A stretch of DNA of 6,293 nt from Chitinophaga pinensis (GTDB lineage Bacteria > Bacteroidota > Bacteroidia > AKYH767-A > OLB10), in NCBI GenBank assembly GCA_945872015.1, contig CAMBYJ010000107.1, forward strand, positions 1-6,293, given 5' to 3'. A program made the translations under genes and the position numbers. Of this stretch, positions 1 through 5,387 are shown in pieces. Below the pieces are notes generated by a model, which saw only the letters and a program-made list of their open reading frames with translations, was not told where the DNA came from and made no database searches. The stretch's first letter is position 1. Each line of letters starts with the position of its first letter.

Positions 1-228
1 TCTAAATCCGTCTAATTCACGCTCATCATTTTCATAAGGTGTTGCATCCACCACAAACAGGCGAATGGAAAGTCCTACTTGAGGTGCTGCCAGTCCAATA
101 CCACTACTGCGATGCATCGTATCAAACATATTTTGAATAATCTCGGTCAACTTCGGATAATCGGCTGAAATAGGTTCCGCCACTTTTCGTAAAATCGGGT
201 CTCCGTAGGCAACGATAGGGTAAATCAT
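1..228 (-). CDS. def: Peptide deformylase, N-terminal part (cut by window edge)
   Basis: The enzyme removes the formyl group from the N-terminal methionine of nascent proteins, working in the cytoplasm at the ribosome exit as a metal-dependent hydrolase. The visible 76 residues begin MIYPIVAYGDPILRKVAEPI, the typical deformylase N-terminus. They include motif 1, GIGLAAPQVG, at residues 43-52, where Gln50 is the conserved active-site glutamine. The EGCLS and HExxH metal-binding motifs would lie beyond the left edge, so catalytic integrity cannot be judged; family members are usually about 180-195 residues. The ATG at 228-226 is only 10 bases after the ruvX stop, so the two genes are almost certainly cotranscribed, as is common in Bacteroidota. 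No Shine-Dalgarno sequence precedes the start; the gap simply reads AT-rich. The identification is secure, and only the missing 3' part is unknown. Confidence 0.95.
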   Translation of the reverse strand, partial: MIYPIVAYGDPILRKVAEPISADYPKLTEIIQNMFDTMHRSSGIGLAAPQVGLSIRLFVVDATPYENDERELDGFR

Positions 229-238
229 AAATGGGTAA

Positions 239-652
239 TTAAGCTATTGTATTTAAATAATCCTGTAAAATAATAGTGGCACTTACTTTATCAATCAACG
301 ACTTATCTTGTCGTTTCATTTTAGGCAGTCCCATTGTTAAAACACTTTTCTCTGCAATTTTAGAAGTAAAGCGTTCATCCATGCGTACTATTTTAATGGC
401 AGGAATTTCTTTTTTTAGTTTATTGACAAATTGGTTGGTCAGGTGCGTGGTCTCCGACATATCTCCGTTCAGTCGACGAGGATCGCCAATTACAATGCTC
501 TCAACTTCCTCTTTAGCTAGGTAGCTTTTTAGAAAATCGACAAGTAAATGCGTTGCGATAGTATCCAACGGACCTGCTACAATTTTGAGGGGGTCTGTTA
601 CAGCCAATCCTGTTCTTTTGGTTCCATAATCAATGGCCATAATTCTTCCCAT
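239..652 (-). CDS. ruvX: YqgF/RuvX-family RNase H-like nuclease (putative pre-16S rRNA nuclease)
   Basis: This is a 137-residue protein of the YqgF family, which has an RNase H fold. It is widely annotated as a putative Holliday junction resolvase; E. coli YqgF is linked to maturation of the 5' end of 16S rRNA. Family hallmarks are in order: IMAIDYGTKRTGLAV at residues 4-18 with the first acidic catalytic residue Asp8, the beta-strand IVIGDPRRLNG at 53-63, MDERFTS at 91-97 with Glu93, and LIDKVSATIIL at 119-129 with Asp121. All three acidic positions of the nuclease site are therefore present, and the length is normal. The ATG at 652-650 gives exactly the family N-terminus. It is the first gene of a leftward unit with def, 10 bases apart. 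A -7 promoter box lies only 4 bases upstream of the start codon, suggesting a leaderless transcript. Whether it acts on DNA junctions or rRNA in this organism cannot be told from sequence. Confidence 0.95.
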   Translation of the reverse strand: MGRIMAIDYGTKRTGLAVTDPLKIVAGPLDTIATHLLVDFLKSYLAKEEVESIVIGDPRRLNGDMSETTHLTNQFVNKLKKEIPAIKIVRMDERFTSKIAEKSVLTMGLPKMKRQDKSLIDKVSATIILQDYLNTIA

Positions 653-656
653 GTTG

Positions 657-664
657 CAAAGGTA
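657..664 (-). promoter_or_regulatory. Bacteroidota -7 promoter box for ruvX-def
   Basis: Read leftward, these bases are TACCTTTG, an exact match to the Bacteroidota -7 consensus TAnnTTTG. The box ends 4 bases before the ruvX ATG. Because transcription usually starts a few bases downstream of this element, the predicted start falls on or next to the ATG. I see no clear -33 TTG element at the usual spacing upstream (around 684-688), so the call rests on the -7 box and its position in a 63-bp divergent gap. Confidence 0.55.
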
Positions 665-682
665 ATAAGTTCTGTTCTTATT
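664..682. repeat. Short inverted repeat in the divergent ruvX/dapD promoter region
   Basis: AATAAG at 664-669 and CTTATT at 677-682 are perfect 6-base inverted arms around a 7-base spacer, TTCTGTT. The arms lie between the two opposed -7 boxes and share nearly the same axis of symmetry. This could be a dimeric regulator's operator or merely a by-product of two back-to-back AT-rich promoters. The arms are short and AT-rich, so chance is a real possibility. Confidence 0.3.
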
Positions 683-684
683 TA

Positions 685-692
685 TAACTTTG
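685..692 (+). promoter_or_regulatory. Bacteroidota -7 promoter box for dapD
   Basis: TAACTTTG matches the TAnnTTTG consensus exactly and lies 23 bases before the dapD ATG. That predicts transcription starting near 697 and an untranslated leader of roughly 20 bases. No clear TTG -33 element is present at the usual distance (around 660-664); that stretch is occupied by the opposing ruvX -7 box. A purine-rich AAGAGA just before the ATG is at best a weak ribosome-binding sequence. Confidence 0.55.
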
Positions 693-715
693 CGCCACTT
701 TACTAATCAAGAGAA

Positions 716-1531
716 ATGAAAGAATTACAAGCAATAATTGAGAATACATGGGATAACCGTGAACTGCTGCAGCAACAAGATGCACAAGATGCAGTTAAAA
801 GTGTGGTTGCCTTATTGAACGATGGAAAAATACGCGTGGCTGAACCTATTCAGGATGGATGGCAGGTTAACGACTGGATTAAGAAAGCTGTTATCATGTA
901 TTTTCCAATTATGAAGATGGAAACAATGCAAGTAGGTCCATTTGAATTTTACGATAAAATCCCTCTTAAAAATAATTATGCAGCTCTTGGAGTTCGAGTT
1001 GTGCCTCATGCCATTGCCCGTTACGGAAGTTATCTATCTCCTGGAGTAATTATGATGCCTTCTTACGTTAACATTGGTGCTTACGTGGATGCAGGCACGA
1101 TGGTAGATACATGGGCTACTGTTGGTTCATGTGCGCAGATAGGAAAGAATGTTCACCTTAGCGGTGGTGTTGGTATAGGCGGGGTGTTAGAGCCTGTTCA
1201 GGCTGCTCCTGTAATTATTGAAGATGGTTGTTTTCTTGGATCTCGATCGATAGTTGTTGAAGGGGTGCGTGTAGAGAAGGAAGCTGTACTTGGGGCCAAT
1301 GTTGTGCTTACAATGTCAACAAAAATTATTGATGTGACAGGTGCATCACCAATCGAATACAAAGGAGTTGTTCCTTCTCGATCTGTCGTTATTCCTGGTT
1401 CATACACTAAACAATTTCCTGCTGGCGAATATCAAGTGCCATGCGCGCTGATTATTGGCAAACGAAAAGAAAGCACTGACCAGAAAACTTCTTTGAATGA
1501 TGCATTGAGAGATTTTCAGGTAGCGGTTTAA
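716..1531 (+). CDS. dapD: 2,3,4,5-tetrahydropyridine-2,6-dicarboxylate N-succinyltransferase
   Basis: DapD transfers succinyl from succinyl-CoA to tetrahydrodipicolinate. It is the committing step of the succinylase branch toward meso-diaminopimelate and lysine, and so supplies both protein and peptidoglycan synthesis in the cytoplasm. The 271-residue length matches the family (E. coli enzyme about 274). An N-terminal helical domain spans about residues 1-90, followed by a left-handed beta-helix of hexapeptide repeats from about 95 to 210. The signature region at 114-160 (MPSYVNIGAYVDAGTMVDTWATVG, then CAQIGKNVHLSGGVGIGGVLEP) is nearly identical to proteobacterial DapD and carries the acidic active-site region around Asp131. 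A family-typical VVEGVRVEKEAVLGANVVL follows at 180-198. The ATG at 716 gives the expected N-terminus. It is transcribed divergently from ruvX. Presence of this enzyme argues for the succinylase pathway rather than the aminotransferase shortcut used by many Bacteroidales. Confidence 0.97.
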   Translation: MKELQAIIENTWDNRELLQQQDAQDAVKSVVALLNDGKIRVAEPIQDGWQVNDWIKKAVIMYFPIMKMETMQVGPFEFYDKIPLKNNYAALGVRVVPHAIARYGSYLSPGVIMMPSYVNIGAYVDAGTMVDTWATVGSCAQIGKNVHLSGGVGIGGVLEPVQAAPVIIEDGCFLGSRSIVVEGVRVEKEAVLGANVVLTMSTKIIDVTGASPIEYKGVVPSRSVVIPGSYTKQFPAGEYQVPCALIIGKRKESTDQKTSLNDALRDFQVAV

Positions 1532-1591
1532 TGTTTAAAAACCTGTTGATCTTTCTTGGATTATTTTATAATTATTTAGTTAATCTGTTTC

Positions 1592-1599
1592 TATTTTTA
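1592..1599 (+). promoter_or_regulatory. Possible -7 box for the NYN-domain gene (7 of 8 match)
   Basis: TATTTTTA matches TAnnTTTG except for the last base. It lies 5 bases before the ATG at 1605, a placement similar to the boxes before ruvX and bshA. No -33 TTG is seen at usual spacing. The whole 73-bp gap (1532-1604) is very AT-rich, so such a near-match could be chance, and read-through from dapD is an equally good explanation for expression. Confidence 0.2.
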
Positions 1600-1604
1600 C
1601 AATT

Positions 1605-2333
1605 ATGATGAAAGCAATGTTATTTATTGATGGTGGTTGGTTGTACCATGTCCGTCCTTATCTTTTAAGCTTATGCGAAGGCACCGATTTCGAATTAGAT
1701 TATCGCGCATTACCTAAGTTAGTGAAAGAACAACTAGGACTCGCTGCTGATATGCAGGTTGATATGGTGCGTACCTATTACTTCGGAACAATTGCGATTA
1801 ACAAACCTGGTCATGATAATTTACGCGAGCGTCAGTTTTATGAGATGCTTGCAAAGCGATGTAATTACAATACGGAAATTTACGAGTACGATTTTAAAAA
1901 TAAGGAAGTGGCAGCAAGAAGAGAAAATTGCTTAGAGGTTGGACTTGCTACCACTGCATTGTCAATAGCCTATCAAAATTCATCGTTTGATGTTGCATGT
2001 ATTTTGGCAGGTGATATCGATTATCAACCACTGATTAAGCAACTTCGTGCAATGGGCAAGCGTGTAGTCTTGGTAAATGTTAAAGGTAACAATGGATTTT
2101 ATCCTGTTCATCCACGTTTGCTGGAAGAGAATAATCTTTTTGATTATGCGCCTATTCACCTCGATGATCATATCAATAAACTTCACTATCAACGTACGGA
2201 ATCTATGCGTAAGTGCGATAGTTGTGGATGTGAAGAAGCAACAACATTTACAAGCGATTGGTTCTATTGTAAGAATTGCAGAGAAGAGTACAAGCAACTT
2301 CGTTCAAAACAACAGTTGGAAGGAGTACAATAA
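1605..2333 (+). CDS. NYN-domain (LabA/DUF88-type) putative RNase with C-terminal zinc ribbon
   Basis: This 242-residue cytoplasmic protein is probably a metal-dependent RNA nuclease of the NYN/PIN-like superfamily; its target is unknown. The NYN fold spans about residues 4-185. MLFIDGGWLYH at 5-15 carries the first acidic residue, Asp9. RTYYFG follows at 56-61, then an ENCLEVGLATTAL segment at 108-120 in which Glu111 stands where family members usually have Asp. The core motif ACILAGDIDYQPLIKQLRAMGKRVV at 131-155 holds Asp137 and Asp139. The C-terminus adds two cysteine knuckles, CDSC at 204-207 and CKNC at 222-225, 14 residues apart, a likely zinc ribbon for nucleic-acid or protein binding. 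Start: ATG codons at 1605, 1608 and 1617 are all in frame just before the first strand, so the exact start is uncertain by up to four residues. It lies 73 bases after dapD and 54 bases before the GH3 gene on the same strand; neither neighbour suggests its substrate. The domain assignment is firm, the RNase activity is inferred. Confidence 0.85.
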   Translation: MMKAMLFIDGGWLYHVRPYLLSLCEGTDFELDYRALPKLVKEQLGLAADMQVDMVRTYYFGTIAINKPGHDNLRERQFYEMLAKRCNYNTEIYEYDFKNKEVAARRENCLEVGLATTALSIAYQNSSFDVACILAGDIDYQPLIKQLRAMGKRVVLVNVKGNNGFYPVHPRLLEENNLFDYAPIHLDDHINKLHYQRTESMRKCDSCGCEEATTFTSDWFYCKNCREEYKQLRSKQQLEGVQ

Positions 2334-2345
2334 TAGTTAGTGAAA

Positions 2346-2353
2346 TAAGTTTA
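2346..2353 (+). promoter_or_regulatory. Possible -7 box for the GH3/serine-hydrolase gene (7 of 8 match)
   Basis: TAAGTTTA matches TAnnTTTG except for the final base and lies 34 bases before the TTG start at 2388, in the 54-bp gap after the NYN gene. It would give a leader of about 30 bases. There is no TTG at proper -33 spacing, so cotranscription with the upstream gene is equally possible. Confidence 0.18.
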
Positions 2354-2387
2354 CATTTTAGTAGTTAATTAGTTAATACGCCTTAAA

Positions 2388-5324
2388 TTGAGGATTGCCT
2401 ATTGTATTTTGTTTTTTCTGATTTGTTCAGTTAAAACTGTTGTTGCACAAAACACTAAATATACACCTGCTTATTTTTCTGTTGATGGTGCTCAATGGGC
2501 AGATTCATTGTTGAATACAATGTCTATCGATGAAAAAGTGGGGCAGCTTTTTATGATTAACGTTTTTTCAAATCGCGAAGCCTATTACGAGCGTGAAATA
2601 GCAGAGAAAGTGAGTAAGTATAAATTGGGAGGTATCATTTTCTTTAAAGGCACTCCATATCGTCAGGCTATACTTACAAACGACTTGCAAGCTAAATCGA
2701 GAATTCCATTAATGATTGGCATTGATGGGGAGTGGGGATTGCAAATGCGGTTAGACAGTACCGTTAGATACCCGCGACAAATGACTTTAGCGGCTTCTGG
2801 TAATCCATATTTGGCTAATGTGATGGGGAAATCAATTGCTCAAAATTGTAAACGATTGGGCATTCACATAAATTTTGCTCCGGCTGTTGATATCAATACT
2901 AATCCAGCTAATCCTATCATTTGTAATCGCTCATTTGGTGAACGTCGCGAAGAAGTAACGCAATTTGGTATGGAATACATGTTAGGTATGCAATCAGAAC
3001 ATGTGCTCGCTTGCGCAAAGCATTTTCCTGGACATGGTAATACCAGCACCGATTCTCATTATGAATTGCCTGTGGTTACTGCAGACTCTTTGCAATTAGA
3101 TTCAGTTGAGCTTTATCCTTTTCGTCAACTGATTCGGAAAGGTGTAGCCTCCGTAATGGTAGCACATTTATATGTTCCTGCATTGGATTCAACTGGAAAG
3201 AAAGCTTGTAGTCTATCGCCTTTAGTAGTAGATAGCCTATTAAAAGGAAAAGAAGGATTTAATGGATTAGTTTTTACAGATGCCTTGAATATGAAGGGCG
3301 TTTCTGATTTTTTTGCACCTGGTGAATTGGAATTAAAAGCGTTTCAGGCAGGTAATGATATTCTATTGTATTCGGATAATATAGAGAAGGGTATAGAGCG
3401 AATTAGTCAGGCAGTGGCAGATAGTACCATTGCTGAAGCCGATTTAAATAATCGAGTTCGAAAAATTCTAATGGCAAAATATTGGGTCGGATTGAATAAT
3501 TATTCACCGGTAGATCTCATTAATTTAACAGATGAATTAAACAATCCAAATTCTGAATATACTTCTTACTCCCTTTACGACAAATCGATTACACTTTTGA
3601 AAAATGATAATCACATTATTCCAATTCGTGTGCATGAGAATAAAAAGATTGCATCAATTGTATTTAATGATTCTATCAATAATGTATTTCAATGCGAATT
3701 GTTGAAATATGCAAAAGTAGATTGTTATGCTTTTCAACGTGATGTATCAGCACGTGATATAGATAAGTTAATTGCAAGTTTAAAAAACTATGATCGTGTA
3801 ATTGTAAGTGTACATAATACTACTATTCATGCGCCTAAAAATTACAATTTGTCTTCAGATGTGCTAGATGCAATTGAGAAGTTAAATAGTCAGCATAATA
3901 CAATTTTATGTGTTTTCGGTAATGCCTATGTGTTATCCAAGTTAAAAAAGACAAGCCATGTTAAAGTTCTTATCGAAGGATTTGAAGACACCTATTACCC
4001 AGTGAGATTAACAGCTCAAAAAATATTTGGTGCATCGGCGTTTACAGGTCATCTTTCTGTTTCTATTGCGGATAATGTTTGCATAGGAGATGGAATTAAA
4101 TCTACAACCAACGATGTTTACAGCTTTACATATCCTGAAGCATTGAATATAAGTTCATCTAAGTTTGATGCAGTTGATTCTATCATTAATAATGCAATAC
4201 AAAATAAAATTACTCCTGGTTGCCAGATTTTATTTGCAGTAGGAAACAAAGTAGTGTTTGATAAATCGTATGGACATTTTACTTATGATAGTACACATGC
4301 AGTTTCTAATAGTGACTTATACGATATTGCTTCAATAACCAAAGTGGCATCAACGAGTTTATGTGCCATGCATTTGTATGAAAAAAACAAACTCGATCTT
4401 GATGCAAAAGCAAGCAAGTATCTAACGGAATTAAGAAATACCAATAAGAAAGATATTACCATCCGACAATTGATGATGCATGAAGCAGGTCTGCAGCCAT
4501 TCATTCCTTTCTGGCGAAATACAGAGAGAGAATATGGACTTGACTCTTGTATCTATAAGAAAGAAAAGACTGAAGGTTTTTCAAATAAAGTGGCGGACAG
4601 CTTGTATATAAGTGATAGTTACAAAGCAGAGATTTGGAAACAAATTATTGAATCAGAAGTGAAGACGCCAGGCACAATGGTATATTCTGATTTAAGCATG
4701 ATTATTTTACAGAAGATTATAGAGCATATCACTGATCAGCCAATTGATGAATATGTTGCGAATCATTTTTATAAGCCAATGGGGTTATGGAAAATGCAGT
4801 TTAATCCATACGATAAAACAGATATCAATACCATTGCACCAACTGAAGATGATAAAACATTTCGCAAATGTGTAGTTCGAGGTACAGTACATGATCCTGC
4901 TGCAGCCATGATGGGTGGTGTAGCTGGCCATGCTGGACTTTTTTCTAATGCTGAATCGTTAGCGATTATTTTTAAGATGTTATTGAGTGATGGAACGTAT
5001 GATGGAAAGCGTTATCTGAAAAAAGAAACTATCCAACTATTTACCGCCAAAGCTGCGCCTAATTCGACTAGTCGTAGAGGTTTAATATTCGATAAAGCAG
5101 AAATGAATAAAGAGAAATCGAGTCCGGCTGCAAAAAGTGCTTCAGAGCTTACCTTCGGACATACAGGTTTTACAGGTACATGTGTTTGGGCAGATCCAAA
5201 GAATGATTTCTTATTTGTTTTTTTATCGAACCGTGTATATCCTGATGCTGAAAATACCATGTTGGCAAAGAAGAATATCAGAACGGATATCATGGAGTTG
5301 TTTTATAAAGCGTTTACAAAATAA
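2388..5324 (+). CDS. Exported GH3 beta-N-acetylglucosaminidase fused to a beta-lactamase-family serine hydrolase
   Basis: This 978-residue protein probably acts in the periplasm on peptidoglycan fragments. Residues 1-20 form a signal peptide (hydrophobic stretch then VVA, cleavage before Gln21). A NagZ-type GH3 barrel spans about 38-365. It contains IGIDGEWG at 111-117, KHFPGHGNTSTDSH at 211-224 with the Asp222-His224 pair that serves as acid/base dyad in NagZ enzymes, and VFTDALNMKGV at 295-305 with the likely nucleophile Asp298. A GH3 C-terminal-like alpha/beta domain follows at about 395-562. The last part, about 592-975, is a class C beta-lactamase/penicillin-binding-protein-like domain with SITK at 649-652 (nucleophile Ser649, Lys652), YSD at 766-768 and HTG at 925-927 in place of KTG. 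All catalytic positions of both enzymes are intact. The start is TTG: a stop lies in frame at 2370-2372, no ATG or GTG intervenes, and the first internal Met (residue 45) would delete the signal peptide. Known Bacteroidota proteins share this architecture. The barrel's specificity is well supported, while the second domain's substrate (amidase or esterase) is inferred. Confidence 0.93.
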   Translation: MRIAYCILFFLICSVKTVVAQNTKYTPAYFSVDGAQWADSLLNTMSIDEKVGQLFMINVFSNREAYYEREIAEKVSKYKLGGIIFFKGTPYRQAILTNDLQAKSRIPLMIGIDGEWGLQMRLDSTVRYPRQMTLAASGNPYLANVMGKSIAQNCKRLGIHINFAPAVDINTNPANPIICNRSFGERREEVTQFGMEYMLGMQSEHVLACAKHFPGHGNTSTDSHYELPVVTADSLQLDSVELYPFRQLIRKGVASVMVAHLYVPALDSTGKKACSLSPLVVDSLLKGKEGFNGLVFTDALNMKGVSDFFAPGELELKAFQAGNDILLYSDNIEKGIERISQAVADSTIAEADLNNRVRKILMAKYWVGLNNYSPVDLINLTDELNNPNSEYTSYSLYDKSITLLKNDNHIIPIRVHENKKIASIVFNDSINNVFQCELLKYAKVDCYAFQRDVSARDIDKLIASLKNYDRVIVSVHNTTIHAPKNYNLSSDVLDAIEKLNSQHNTILCVFGNAYVLSKLKKTSHVKVLIEGFEDTYYPVRLTAQKIFGASAFTGHLSVSIADNVCIGDGIKSTTNDVYSFTYPEALNISSSKFDAVDSIINNAIQNKITPGCQILFAVGNKVVFDKSYGHFTYDSTHAVSNSDLYDIASITKVASTSLCAMHLYEKNKLDLDAKASKYLTELRNTNKKDITIRQLMMHEAGLQPFIPFWRNTEREYGLDSCIYKKEKTEGFSNKVADSLYISDSYKAEIWKQIIESEVKTPGTMVYSDLSMIILQKIIEHITDQPIDEYVANHFYKPMGLWKMQFNPYDKTDINTIAPTEDDKTFRKCVVRGTVHDPAAAMMGGVAGHAGLFSNAESLAIIFKMLLSDGTYDGKRYLKKETIQLFTAKAAPNSTSRRGLIFDKAEMNKEKSSPAAKSASELTFGHTGFTGTCVWADPKNDFLFVFLSNRVYPDAENTMLAKKNIRTDIMELFYKAFTK

Positions 5325-5375
5325 GCTTAAACTTTTACAGGTTTTTGTTGTTAGTACTTTTCTCACTTAATTATT

Positions 5376-5383
5376 TAACTTTG
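5376..5383 (+). promoter_or_regulatory. Bacteroidota -7 promoter box for bshA
   Basis: TAACTTTG is an exact TAnnTTTG match, identical to the dapD box. It ends 4 bases before the bshA ATG, so transcription should start at or within a base or two of the start codon. TTG triplets at 5345-5347 and 5348-5350 are 25 or more bases upstream, longer than the usual -33/-7 spacing, so the upstream half is weak. Confidence 0.5.
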
Positions 5384-5387
5384 TTTT

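Noticed and set aside
276..524. 82-codon rightward open frame opposite ruvX
   Set aside because: It lies wholly antisense to a gene with intact family motifs, and its translation has no recognisable domain.
1532..1604. Search for a terminator or strong promoter between dapD and the NYN gene
   Set aside because: The gap is AT-rich without a GC stem or an exact TAnnTTTG box. Only the weak near-match at 1592-1599 is noted.
1980..2340. Open frames overlapping the NYN gene (leftward 1980-2297 and rightward 2077-2340)
   Set aside because: Both are shadows of the NYN coding frame, with low-complexity hydrophobic translations and no initiation signals.
2388..2450. Lipoprotein signal peptide using Cys13 of the GH3 fusion
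   Set aside because: The residues before Cys13 (Phe-Leu-Ile) do not fit a lipobox, which needs a small residue just before the cysteine. Cleavage before Gln21 is the better fit.
4275..5324. Serine-hydrolase domain as an antibiotic-resistance beta-lactamase
   Set aside because: The SxxK, YSD and HTG motifs are shared by many peptidases, amidases and esterases. Fusion to a NagZ-type enzyme points to wall metabolism, and HTG in place of KTG is common in non-lactamase members.
5308..5336. Possible terminator hairpin spanning the GH3 stop codon (GTTTA at 5312-5316 with TAAAC at 5328-5332)
   Set aside because: The stem is only five AT-rich pairs with an 11-base loop and a mismatch, and no clean U-tract follows. 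It is too weak to call an intrinsic terminator.
5012..5370. Open frames overlapping the 3' end of the GH3 fusion on both strands (5012-5293 and 5137-5370)
   Set aside because: The real frame here carries the HTG motif and the end of the serine-hydrolase domain; the alternatives show no family features.
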